Below are positions 36,201 to 44,913 of a stretch of 64,000 nucleotides of DNA, one piece after another. The notes below the pieces were generated by a model that was not told the DNA's origin, did no database searches, and saw only the letters and a program-made list of their open reading frames with translations. The stretch is from Fibrobacteria bacterium (GTDB lineage: Bacteria > Fibrobacterota > Fibrobacteria > UBA11236 > JADFYW01): assembly GCA_015232855.1 (NCBI GenBank), contig JADFYW010000007.1, forward strand, positions 1 through 64,000, written 5' to 3'. The first letter of the stretch is position 1. Each line of letters opens with the position of its first letter. The position numbers and the translations under genes are program-made.

Positions 36201-37472
36201 TTGAGAAACAAAGTTATGTTAAATCAGGAAATGAAATATCAAAGCAAAAGTAGATGCGAAACTTTGCCAAACTTTCCTGATATGTGGGTTGGGTTATCAG
36301 TGAAACGAATGAAAGCCGAAGGTAAATCTCTTAAAACTATTGATAATTATAAACGTTCCATCCGCCATTTTGTAACCGCATTTAAAAAACACCCGAAAGT
36401 AATTACTCAAGACGAAATAAAGAATTACCTATACCAAGTAACCAAAGAGAAGAATTTTGTCCCGGCCACCCACAATCTTCATGTATGTGGCATTAAGTAT
36501 TTTTACAACACGGTTCTGGGTATAGAAGAGAAGAATGACGCATTACTCAAAAAAAGAGTACCACAACAGTTATTTGAAGTTTTATCTCACAATGAACTTG
36601 AGCGAACCTTTATTGTAGAAACCAACCTAAGAAACCGACTTCTTATTAAAGCAGGATACGCCTTTGGGCTCCGAGTATATCGTGCAGTTCATTTAAGACT
36701 ATCTGATTTCGACTTAGAGAGAAACCTTCTGTTTATAAAAGGTGCTACTCGAGGCCATGGACGGCCGAAGAGAGCTGGCCTTGAGCATACTTCGCCCATC
36801 GGCACGAAACAAGGCGAAAGGACAGCCCGAAGGGTGCGGAACAGGGATGTGGAGCACAACGGAAAAAAAGATCGGTTTGTTATGCTCTCACAGGATTTTT
36901 TAATTGAGCTCACGACTTCTGTAAAACACAACCAAATAGATGACATCCTATTTTCCGGCTCCACGCCAGGCACTTGTATCTCAGCAAAATTTGCCAATTA
37001 TATTTTACACGCTGCAGCAAACAAAGCAGGCATAACCAAAAAAATCTCTTTTCATACCTTAAGGAGAAGTTTCGCTACTCACCTGCATGAGGCAGGACAT
37101 TCCTTAAGAGATATCCAGGTTGTAATGGGCCACTCAACCAGCCGTACAACCGAGCGATACGTTTCAAACAAACACATATCAACTATCCAAAACCCTCTGG
37201 ATAATCTAGTGGGATTAAAACAAGAAAGGAGGATAGCAAATCAGAATAAATCTGTGGAAAATCCGCAGAATAATAATCAAAAAAAAAAAATGAAAATTCA
37301 CAACAAGCTTACGGGAATAACGGTTTCTTGTCCCCCTATAAACACACAATTGTTTATAGGGGGACATAGACTTCCCCCTGTAGCTAGTTGTATGCTCCGT
37401 TCCGGCCTATTGGAAGTTCGGGACAGGGTTAGGTCCGGACCATTCATCCATGAGATATTCAATTGGGTATAA
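36201..37472 (+). CDS. tyrosine recombinase/integrase with in-frame insertion and extended tail
   Basis: The 423-residue protein is a phage-type integrase. An N-terminal SAM-like core-binding domain covers about 25-115 (SLKTIDNYKRSIRHFVTAFK). The catalytic domain carries Arg (R158, GYAFGLRVYRAVHL), a beta-hairpin Lys in GKKDRF, HTLRRSFATHL (H285, R288), GHS (H311) and the nucleophile Y320 (TTERYV). Two oddities: residues 183-220 interrupt the strand before GKKDRF with a Arg/Gly-rich stretch not expected in the fold, and about 80 residues follow the normal end, reading through a perfect hairpin at 37330-37365. The active-site residues are intact. It opens an accessory region. Integron-integrase identity was considered but not supported. 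Confidence 0.85.
   Translation: MRNKVMLNQEMKYQSKSRCETLPNFPDMWVGLSVKRMKAEGKSLKTIDNYKRSIRHFVTAFKKHPKVITQDEIKNYLYQVTKEKNFVPATHNLHVCGIKYFYNTVLGIEEKNDALLKKRVPQQLFEVLSHNELERTFIVETNLRNRLLIKAGYAFGLRVYRAVHLRLSDFDLERNLLFIKGATRGHGRPKRAGLEHTSPIGTKQGERTARRVRNRDVEHNGKKDRFVMLSQDFLIELTTSVKHNQIDDILFSGSTPGTCISAKFANYILHAAANKAGITKKISFHTLRRSFATHLHEAGHSLRDIQVVMGHSTSRTTERYVSNKHISTIQNPLDNLVGLKQERRIANQNKSVENPQNNNQKKKMKIHNKLTGITVSCPPINTQLFIGGHRLPPVASCMLRSGLLEVRDRVRSGPFIHEIFNWV
36747..36860 (+). other. 38-codon GC-rich insertion inside the recombinase gene
   Basis: This stretch splits the normal FIKGA...GKKDRF strand pair and keeps frame (114 bases). It is clearly GC-richer than the flanking gene, contains short stems such as GGCCGAAGAGAGCTGGCC and CAGCCCGAAGGGTG, and is open in more than one frame. 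It behaves like a palindromic element tolerated inside a coding region. Source unknown. Confidence 0.6.
37330..37365. repeat. perfect 14-bp inverted repeat in the recombinase tail
   Basis: GTCCCCCTATAAAC (37330-37343) and GTTTATAGGGGGAC (37352-37365) flank an 8-base loop. It is inside the translated tail of the integrase. GGTCCGGACC, a 10-base palindrome, follows at 37432-37441. It could be a recombination site arm or an old terminator. Confidence 0.65.
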
Positions 37473-37554
37473 AGGTAAATCGCTGGAACTTTCCGGTTCC
37501 ATACATTATATAAAACTGAATTTGTTTTCAGGATTTATAAAATACTTCCCCTGA

Positions 37555-37758
37555 AAATATAATGAAAAATATATACCCTACATTGGTGTGGGTAGCGCGT
37601 TATATACTTATGGAATGTTTAGCGCCGGATGCGGACTATATCATGATATTGGGAAGAGCAAAGGATTTGTTTTTAATTCTGGAATCGCATACCTGGTGAG
37701 AAATGATTTAGAAACCCATTTGCCGTTTCCGATGTTAAGTGCTCATTATGGGTTTTAG
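37555..37758 (+). pseudogene. C-terminal remnant of an outer-membrane-type protein
   Basis: After a TGA at 37552 a frame without a plausible start runs to TAG at 37758. It reads like the last strands of a barrel: IGVGSALYTYGMFSAGCGLY, then SGIAYLVRNDLETHLPFPML and a terminal AHYGF with aromatic end. It has no upstream half in this frame. The 399-base gap 37473-37871 holds nothing else recognisable except the repeat-like stretch near 37772-37799. It may have been cut when the recombinase or its cargo inserted. Confidence 0.5.
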
Positions 37759-37871
37759 CAAAAAAGGGTTGTTAACGCTGAGTTTGGTTGATTGCTGCCT
37801 TACAGGCTTATTTCCGGACAGAAATTCTGCAGCAATGGTTTGTTGTCAATCAGAGGTATTATAGAAATTTT

Positions 37872-39365
37872 CTAATAGACCACTAACCTTTTGCTTACCT
37901 TGTTATTATTTATGTGCAGTGTTAGGAAATAAATACCTGCAGACAAACCCTCTATTCGACACTCTTCCCACTTGTTGTCAATTTTACGAATTATTTTCCC
38001 CGCTATGTTACTGAGGACAATATTCCCCGGTTTTACATCACTATGAAATTTTATATATATATATCCTTTCCCTGACTCGGTCATCCAATTTTGATTTTGC
38101 CTTATCGATATTCCCATAGTCTTACAGGCAGTTGAATCTGATACATTGACCTTTTCATTGTACTCGAAGTAACTGGAATCCATACACCCAAAAACCAGGG
38201 CCGGTCCATTTCTTCTTTTGTCGGTAAAGAATGGCTGACCCCAGGCGTAATATTCTTCCATCGTTAAATTATTTTCGGATACATAACGGTCCTGCCCCAA
38301 AGCATCGTCATATGGAGCTGTGGCGGCAGTGATTGTCCGGGTATAAGTAACTCTGGCCCGAACATAGGCATATTCATTGGTCACTTGAAATGCGGCCGAA
38401 CCTCCTCTTGTCGTTTCTATAATTTCTCCATCCGGTCCTATGAATTCTATCTTGAAACCGGTAGTACCTTTTTTAACCGGTCTGGCGGGATTGACATACC
38501 CAAGGGAATCCCTCCGGTGCAACTCATATAATGTTGATGCGGTATCAACATTGACAGAGTAAAGTCCCAGGCTATCGGAAATATCAAGGAGAATAACACC
38601 ATTGGTAGTGTAGATGTCGCCCTGCTCATAAGCCGTAATTATACCATCTACATCAAACGTGTTTGTTTTCAGCATAGTCCAGCCGCCAAAGGGATTGCAG
38701 GCTCCCGGCGCAGAATAATTGTGTGTATCATCAGATCCCACTCCATAGTACTTACCGCCGCGGGTCAGCACATCATCCCAAATTTGCTCAACAGAAGGCA
38801 TACCAGTACCATAAATCCCATAGTTATCGGTGTCCTGACATGCGTTAAACAATTCAAAATGCTTAAAACCCTGAATTTTTAAAAAATCATCGGCAGTGAT
38901 AAGGCTTAGCCAATTGGGATGATTAATAAAGGGCAATGCACCTTTTGAAATAGCCAGATTATAAATTTTGTTGTAAAATTCCCATTTTGATGAATAGTTA
39001 TTGTCTATGTCACCCAGTACATCCGTAGAATTCATTACGGTGGTGTGATTGGGTTCGTATCCGGTCAAGCTGTTGAATTCCTCTCCTGAAACAATCAGGA
39101 AACCGGTACGTCGTTGCGAAACAGACACAGAACTTCCATTGACAAACTTCCGGTGATCGGTTATTACGATATAATCGTAATCATTATCATGATATAACTG
39201 AGCAGCTTCATTTGGGGAGATTTCTCCATCACTTCGGGTAGTATGCATATGCGTATTTCCCTTATACCAACCTTTACTACCCGTATACATCTGAGAGAAG
39301 CTGGAAACAGGTAAACAAAAAAGGATGCTTAAACTCATCAAAGAAATGTATAGTTTTGAAGACAT
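37872..39365 (-). CDS. secreted PHP-domain phosphoesterase-like protein with sorting tail
   Basis: The 497-residue protein has a signal peptide (to about SSFSQ). A PHP metal-dependent hydrolase domain follows (about 32-260): GNTHMHTTRSDG, DYIVITDH, FINHPNW and GSDDTHNYS give the expected His/Asp metal ligands. A beta domain comes next, and the end (GLSAGIYFLTLHINNNKVSK then RLVVY) is a type IX-like C-terminal sorting domain. A secreted PHP enzyme would cleave phosphoesters outside the cell. It is in the accessory region, with a 399-base gap to the recombinase. The sorting call is by pattern, and no type IX machinery is in the window. Confidence 0.85.
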   Translation of the reverse strand: MSSKLYISLMSLSILFCLPVSSFSQMYTGSKGWYKGNTHMHTTRSDGEISPNEAAQLYHDNDYDYIVITDHRKFVNGSSVSVSQRRTGFLIVSGEEFNSLTGYEPNHTTVMNSTDVLGDIDNNYSSKWEFYNKIYNLAISKGALPFINHPNWLSLITADDFLKIQGFKHFELFNACQDTDNYGIYGTGMPSVEQIWDDVLTRGGKYYGVGSDDTHNYSAPGACNPFGGWTMLKTNTFDVDGIITAYEQGDIYTTNGVILLDISDSLGLYSVNVDTASTLYELHRRDSLGYVNPARPVKKGTTGFKIEFIGPDGEIIETTRGGSAAFQVTNEYAYVRARVTYTRTITAATAPYDDALGQDRYVSENNLTMEEYYAWGQPFFTDKRRNGPALVFGCMDSSYFEYNEKVNVSDSTACKTMGISIRQNQNWMTESGKGYIYIKFHSDVKPGNIVLSNIAGKIIRKIDNKWEECRIEGLSAGIYFLTLHINNNKVSKRLVVY

Positions 39366-39779
39366 ATCTACCTCTAATCAATATTTCTCTTAAATTAAAA
39401 TATAAACATTACTTTTTCATTTTTTACAGTACTGACTGATAGGAATTTTGACCGCCTTTCCGGCATCGTGACTTCGGCGGCATTCAGAACATCCTGTTCA
39501 TCATTCCGGAATCATGTTAAAACCAATCTAGCTACAAAATTTAAAGAAAGCAGAAGTGCAGATAATACGTCCCAAGTGGACCGCACCTAAGGGCATTCCA
39601 AATAGGTACATAAACTGCACACATGGTTGACCTTCACAGAAAGTCCCACAAGGCTACTTAATCAACCGCTATAAATCACGGCACCACAAAAATGTCGTTG
39701 ATAAAGCTGAATGAAGATAAGCTTCCATGTCTTTTATACCATGCAATTATGGGTCTAATTCCGTAATTGACATGTAAAT
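39366..39779. other. 414-base intergenic stretch without a recognisable gene
   Basis: No gene, tRNA or strong promoter was found. A short frame on the minus strand (about 39530-39655) was read but has no start or known motif. TTGACCGCC...GGCGGC near 39448-39480 is a weak inverted repeat. It may be debris at the edge of the ATPase insertion. Confidence 0.5.
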
Positions 39780-40994
39780 ATGGAGTTAAGTCCATATAAA
39801 GTTGCTTTTTTTATAAAAAAAGGCTATTATTATGGTATGTACAATAGAAGCCAGAAAATTGATTTAGAAAATAGTTTCTTCCTTTTTGGAGCACGTGGAA
39901 CGGGAAAATCTACTCTTCTAAAGGAAATGTTTGCAAATAGTAAGTGTCATTTTTTTGATCTCTTGGATCCGGATACGGAAGAGCGGTTAAGTAAGAACCC
40001 TGAAGAGCTTAATTCGCAATTAAATGCCTTTGAAAAACAAAAGGTAGAATGGATTGTTTTTGACGAAATACAAAAGATTCCAAAACTTTTAGACCTCATC
40101 CATAAGTGGATTGAAAACTCTTCACTCAAATTTGCCTTAACAGGGTCAAGTGGCCGGAAATTAAAAAGAGGCGCTTCAAATTTATTAGCAGGTCGTGCCT
40201 TTGTTTACCAATTGTACCCCCTTACTCATCTTGAACTGGGAAATGATTTTGATTTACTAAGCGTTTTAAGATGGGGATCCCTACCCAGGATTTTTTCTTA
40301 TAAAAGCGAAAAAAGCAAGGCGAAATATTTGAGAGCATATACACACACCTATTTAAAAGAAGAGATTATTTCTGAACAAATAATCCGAAACTTGGATCCC
40401 TTCAGGGAATTTTTAGAGGTCGCGGCGCAAAGTAACTCAAAAATCATCAATTATACAAAAATTGCACGCGATGTTGGTGCGGATGTTAAAACAGTACAAA
40501 ATTATTTTAAAATTCTGGAAGATACACTCATTGGATACATGCTCCCTCCCTTTAATCAATCATTCCGCAAACGGCAATCGGGAAACCCCAAATTCTACTT
40601 CTTTGATACGGGAATAAAACGCGCACTGGAACGACGTTTGAACTTACCTATGACTGAAAAAACATATGAATTCGGTGAAGTGTTTGAGCATTTTATTATC
40701 TCTGAAATTATTCGACTCAATGATTATCTGGAATTGGACTGGAAATTCTCATATTTAAGAACTTCCAACGGTGCCGAAATTGATCTTATTATAGACAGGC
40801 CTGGCAGGCGCAAAGCTGTTATCGAAATTAAATCCAAAGAACTTGTTGATGGCTCAGATATATCCACCCTTAACAGATTTAAGAAAGATGGATTTGAAGG
40901 CGACTATTTTTGTTTATCCCGGGATCCAAATGAAAAGATAATGAAAGGAATCCACTGTCTTCATTGGAAACAGGGATTAGAGTACCTGTTCTAA
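39780..40994 (+). CDS. AAA_14/DUF4143 ATPase
   Basis: This 404-residue protein has an AAA_14 ATPase with Walker A GARGTGKST (37-45 from this start) and Walker B WIVFDEIQKIP, the sensor-like ALTGSSGRKL, a winged-helix segment (KIARDVGADVKTVQNYFKIL) and a DUF4143 C-terminus (GAEIDLIIDR and IEIKSKEL, nuclease-like). The start is uncertain: ATG 39837 gives the more usual short lead before Walker A, and neither start has a clear ribosome site. These ATPases are abundant, mobile and of unknown role. It is a lone gene between two opposite-strand secreted-protein genes, typical of a laterally moved cargo gene. Confidence 0.88.
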   Translation: MELSPYKVAFFIKKGYYYGMYNRSQKIDLENSFFLFGARGTGKSTLLKEMFANSKCHFFDLLDPDTEERLSKNPEELNSQLNAFEKQKVEWIVFDEIQKIPKLLDLIHKWIENSSLKFALTGSSGRKLKRGASNLLAGRAFVYQLYPLTHLELGNDFDLLSVLRWGSLPRIFSYKSEKSKAKYLRAYTHTYLKEEIISEQIIRNLDPFREFLEVAAQSNSKIINYTKIARDVGADVKTVQNYFKILEDTLIGYMLPPFNQSFRKRQSGNPKFYFFDTGIKRALERRLNLPMTEKTYEFGEVFEHFIISEIIRLNDYLELDWKFSYLRTSNGAEIDLIIDRPGRRKAVIEIKSKELVDGSDISTLNRFKKDGFEGDYFCLSRDPNEKIMKGIHCLHWKQGLEYLF

Positions 40995-41065
40995 TGCACG
41001 CTCAAGCAAGATTATTACAACAACTGCATGGCAAACTACAATTATAGCCGAAGATAAAGTAAAAC

Positions 41066-41089
41066 TGGCGGCACGCCATGCTCAACGTT
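41066..41089 (+). repeat. 24-base direct repeat, copy 1 (right of the ATPase gene)
   Basis: TGGCGGCACGCCATGCTCAA followed by CGTT. It matches 43632-43655 at 21 of 24 positions, in the same orientation, and the two copies bracket the GDPD gene. GCTCAAC here fits the RYYYAAC form of recombination core sites, but no partner site was found. Confidence 0.6.
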
Positions 41090-41215
41090 GTGAAACTGGA
41101 AACTTGTAAATCAATCTTTCTGGGACCAGTTGGTTCTTTTTATGATATAACGACTTAATGTAACCATTTGAATATATAGCAGTTACAGCAAGCCCATTTG
41201 AAAGACAATAGCCAC

Positions 41216-43540
41216 TTATTCTACAACAACCCTCTCTGTCAAGGTCTTTTCTCCCTGCCGTAAGGTCACAAAATAAACACCTGGCCTCAATCTGTTCCCC
41301 CGATTGTCTGTTCTATCCCAACTGACAATGCGCTGCTCTTTATTTGTTTGTAACCGCCAATGTTTTAATAACCTGCCCCGGATATCATGAATAGTCACCA
41401 GGGAAGGGAGCCCTTTGTTATAATGGCCTGCTACCCGTATCTGTGCCATGTCCCGGACGGGATTAGGGGCAATAGAAAGTGAAGTTGGCAAGGCAAAGGT
41501 CTTTGTAACAGGCTCCGTAACAGGCATGGTCCCAAGCTCTTTAATTTCGTCCACCGTTAACGCACGATTAAATATTTTTAATTCATCGATACTTCCTGCA
41601 TAAAAAGAACCTGCCTGTTCGCCCAGTCTGGCGGTCTGGCCCCCGATAATATTACCTGAAATACTGTCATGGAGATCCATGAGCTCACCGTTTAAATATA
41701 TCCCCGCCTCGCGTCCGTTATAAACACATGCAACATGAATCCACTCTCCGGTAATCAGATCGGCTGAGGATATGCCCGGGCGCGTGGCGCCTTTATTGGT
41801 GCGTACTTTAAAGCGCAGTTCATCATTTACTTTATCGGCGTACAGGACATAGGAATCTTTCTCCGAATCATATATAGGGCCATATTCACCTTCCATCTCA
41901 GAAGGAAGAACATCAAGATTAAGCCAGACAGACAGCGAGAGCGCAGTAGTCTGAATATCAAGGCTCGGTGATGCGGGAACATCCACATAGCCAGAAGTTC
42001 CATTGAATACAAGAGCGGAACCCTCCATCCCTGTAGCCCACCCAAGGTCCGTGAACTGTAAATTATTCATATTTACTGTCTGATCAACAGTAGTGTTACC
42101 CTTCCCCTCGTTAAAGTTCCAGTAAGCGACCAGGCCATCCATATAGCCGGTGTATTCAAACATCCATTCAGTCCCTTCTTCAATAGTGTTGGGAACAGGC
42201 GCTCTGTCCTGAATATTTTTAACCCGGAGCCTGTAACTGACAGCTTCAGGAAGCGTAGCGGTTGTTAAGATTACCATTTTTTGATCACCGCCCAGTGTGG
42301 CATTGATAATAGAAACAGTGTCTTCAGCGGTATTGCCCGAAACCTTTGCAGAAGCAGCTATGTAGCGGTCAATAGTGTAGTTGTTAATATTTTCTGCGCT
42401 GGCCAAAGAAATAACTTCACTAAACCTTACCAAAACCGTGTTAGGACTGCCAGCTGATGTCACATTCACAATTTCAGGTGGAGTGGTATCGGAATTTGAA
42501 TTTACCGCAACAGTGTTACTATATGCATTGCTGTAGAGTCGGGCCCGGTTAATGGCTTTAATTCGGGTGTAATACGTTTTATTTTCATCAACCATCGTCA
42601 GGTTCGCTGATAAAACGTTCCCCGTTCTTTTCACCAGTTGTGTCGGTTCTTCAGAATCCCCAACGTAGATGGCATAACCCCATATCCCGCTCTCAGCATC
42701 TGAAGCGGCACTCCAACTTAAGGTAACGGTCACCCCTGTTACCAACGGTGGATGAAGAACCACTTTTGACGGTGAAGTGGCGTCAAGTGTATTCAGGTAT
42801 GTAATTAGGGTAGAAGGGTCATCAGTGATAAGCCCGTCAACACCCATTTTTATTAATGATATCATGGTATTTTTGTCGTTTACGGTATAGCGCCATAATT
42901 TCATATTTTGCTGATGTGCATAACTGACAAGACTGGCGTTTTCACCAGTGTTAACAGCAAGTACCTCTGCGTTAAGGCTTTTCGCCGAATCCACCGCCCC
43001 GGTTGTAGCTTCCAGAACCAGAAAAACAGCATCCTGGGCAGGGTCTTTGGCTTTTGCACCACTAAGACGGGGATATGAAAAATCAAAAAAAACGACTTCA
43101 TCTCTCATTTCAAGGGCCGTCACTTTATCGATGACGGTTTGTGGGTCAGCACCTTTATTCTCCAGGGCTATTTTGATTTTTCCTTTTGCTAAAAGCATTG
43201 CTTCACTGAGGCTGGGGACTTTTTCGCCGTTTGTCAGCTGAAGTGAACGTATATAATTATAGGAAAGTTGATTTACCTCCCCTGTTCCATTGGTGGTACG
43301 ATCAACAGTAGCATCATGCATGACAATAAGAGAATCGTCAGCCGTTGTACGGATATCCAGTTCAAAATAATCCGCGCCAATCTCTATCGCGCGCCTGAAT
43401 GCAGCCATGGAGTTTTCCGGTAGAGCGAGGGAAGCCCCGCGGTGAGCAATAACAGTAACAAACGCGTGAATTAATAATCCTGAAAGAGCCAGAACTATAA
43501 TCAACGTTTTTTTGGCTATTATACGACGTTTTCCTTCCAT
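41216..43540 (-). CDS. large secreted glycerophosphodiester phosphodiesterase with FN3, Ig, LamG and sorting domains
   Basis: The start at ATG 43540 is chosen because AAGGAT lies just upstream; the frame opens earlier, at 43585. The 774-residue protein has a signal anchor, then a GDPD TIM barrel (VIAHRGASLALPENSMAAF, GADYFELDIRTTAD, MHDATVDRTTNGTG, GLITDDP) with the catalytic His pair and metal acids. After it come FN3-like, Ig-like (DTTPPEIVNV) and LamG-like domains (GLVAYWNFNEGKG; GSIDELKIFNRALT). The end (GVYFVTLRQGEKTLTERVVV) is a sorting tail. It would hydrolyse glycerophosphodiesters at the surface. It lies between two 24-base direct repeats. Confidence 0.88.
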   Translation of the reverse strand: MEGKRRIIAKKTLIIVLALSGLLIHAFVTVIAHRGASLALPENSMAAFRRAIEIGADYFELDIRTTADDSLIVMHDATVDRTTNGTGEVNQLSYNYIRSLQLTNGEKVPSLSEAMLLAKGKIKIALENKGADPQTVIDKVTALEMRDEVVFFDFSYPRLSGAKAKDPAQDAVFLVLEATTGAVDSAKSLNAEVLAVNTGENASLVSYAHQQNMKLWRYTVNDKNTMISLIKMGVDGLITDDPSTLITYLNTLDATSPSKVVLHPPLVTGVTVTLSWSAASDAESGIWGYAIYVGDSEEPTQLVKRTGNVLSANLTMVDENKTYYTRIKAINRARLYSNAYSNTVAVNSNSDTTPPEIVNVTSAGSPNTVLVRFSEVISLASAENINNYTIDRYIAASAKVSGNTAEDTVSIINATLGGDQKMVILTTATLPEAVSYRLRVKNIQDRAPVPNTIEEGTEWMFEYTGYMDGLVAYWNFNEGKGNTTVDQTVNMNNLQFTDLGWATGMEGSALVFNGTSGYVDVPASPSLDIQTTALSLSVWLNLDVLPSEMEGEYGPIYDSEKDSYVLYADKVNDELRFKVRTNKGATRPGISSADLITGEWIHVACVYNGREAGIYLNGELMDLHDSISGNIIGGQTARLGEQAGSFYAGSIDELKIFNRALTVDEIKELGTMPVTEPVTKTFALPTSLSIAPNPVRDMAQIRVAGHYNKGLPSLVTIHDIRGRLLKHWRLQTNKEQRIVSWDRTDNRGNRLRPGVYFVTLRQGEKTLTERVVVE

Positions 43541-43631
43541 CTTATCCTTAAGATACCAAAAAAGAATATTTTCGCTACAAATCACAAAAATATCTGTGGA
43601 AAACTGATAGAAGTTTTAGAGACAGTAAGTA

Positions 43632-43655
43632 TGGCAGCTCGCCGTGCTCAACGTT
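43632..43655 (+). repeat. 24-base direct repeat, copy 2 (left of the GDPD start)
   Basis: TGGCAGCTCGCCGTGCTCAA followed by CGTT, 21 of 24 identical to 41066-41089 in the same orientation. A shorter relative, GCCAAAATGCCCAACG, is in the next spacer at 44868-44883, and a degenerate inverted relative may lie at 37772-37799. Confidence 0.6.
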
Positions 43656-43717
43656 AAAACTTGATTTAATAACAATTCTTTCTTCGGGTAAATTTGGGCG
43701 AACTAAATATCCATTTA

Positions 43718-44833
43718 TTAAAATTGTTCCTGAAGTCCTTCGAAAACCAATTGGCCCACTTTTTTTGCGCCCTTCGGGGTCATATGCCATAAGTCATAAA
43801 AATCATCATTTTCCCGTTTGTTTTCATAGAGATTACAAACATCAATAGGAACACAATCATTTTTTGCACAAGTCTGCAAAGTGGTCTTATTCATTTCCAT
43901 CATCATGTAATAAAGGTCAACTCCATTAACTGTTTCCCCTCGGTAGTAAGCGCTATTGGTCACACCATATAATGAATCTCCCGAGAAACGGTATTGACGA
44001 ATGGGAGTGGTAACGAAAACAGGTTTAGCGCCCATTTTCTGGGAATGTTGAATGAGTTTTTCCAGGCGTTTTTTATAAACTAAAAGATGGGGGGCCATTA
44101 ATTCCTGGTGATCATTCTGCAAGGCTTTTGTTGTCCATTTTTGTTTATCAAAATCCAGTCGCCGATGGGATACCTTTTGCACAAATACTGCTTTATAAGT
44201 ACCAAATATAATGCGTTTAAGGTGCATTATGGCGCTTTTATCTCTTATTATCTTATAGACTTTGTAGCTGAAAGGAAGGTTATCATATTTTTGTGGCTCC
44301 ATGAGTTTTAGGTCGTCATAAGATGAGGTGAGGGAGTTGTCCCAAGCCAGAATGTCATTGGCGCCTAGATAAAAAATGATGTACTTAGGATGTAATGATT
44401 TTATATGAGGGAACCACCATTCAAAATTTTTAAGGTATCCTTTGGTGGACTGGCCGTCCACTCCGGCATTGGCCACAACAATCTGTTTACCGTCTTTTTG
44501 GAAGGCCTGCATAATAAAATCCTGCCAGGTTTCTCCATCTGGGATAAAACGTTGATCCGTGGTACTTCCACCCACAGTAAGAATATCGATTTCTCTGGGA
44601 AAATTAAACACTCCCCTTAAACCATAGTCATCCCGGGTATAGGTTATCATTTTGTCTTTTCGGTCATAAACATTGGTGACATCGTACACTCTTTTACAGG
44701 ACTTTATGATATTCAAGCGGTTAACGCGGTTTTCAAATAACCAGTTACCAAATATCAACTCAAGCCCGATAATCCCAAGTAGGAGAATTGAGAGGTTGAT
44801 TACGAGGAAATATATTAGTGTTTTAACTTTCAA
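43718..44833 (-). CDS. membrane-anchored SGNH/GDSL hydrolase
   Basis: This 371-residue protein has an N-terminal membrane anchor (about 5-30, LIYFLVINLSILLLGIIGLE) and an SGNH esterase domain: block I with the nucleophile Ser in VGGSTTDQ (S90), block II NAGVDGQS, block III GAND, and block V DLWHMTPKG with catalytic Asp and His (about 351-354). Such enzymes remove or transfer acyl groups, often on surface polysaccharides. No acyltransferase partner (MBOAT) is adjacent. It is transcribed in the same direction as its neighbours but spacers of 80-180 bases argue for separate units. Confidence 0.86.
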   Translation of the reverse strand: MKVKTLIYFLVINLSILLLGIIGLELIFGNWLFENRVNRLNIIKSCKRVYDVTNVYDRKDKMITYTRDDYGLRGVFNFPREIDILTVGGSTTDQRFIPDGETWQDFIMQAFQKDGKQIVVANAGVDGQSTKGYLKNFEWWFPHIKSLHPKYIIFYLGANDILAWDNSLTSSYDDLKLMEPQKYDNLPFSYKVYKIIRDKSAIMHLKRIIFGTYKAVFVQKVSHRRLDFDKQKWTTKALQNDHQELMAPHLLVYKKRLEKLIQHSQKMGAKPVFVTTPIRQYRFSGDSLYGVTNSAYYRGETVNGVDLYYMMMEMNKTTLQTCAKNDCVPIDVCNLYENKRENDDFYDLWHMTPKGAKKVGQLVFEGLQEQF

Positions 44834-44913
44834 AACGGTTCACCCTCCGTTATTTCCTTTTGTATAAGCCAAAATGCCCAACGATAACCGAAAATATAAT
44901 AAAAAAGTAGTCA

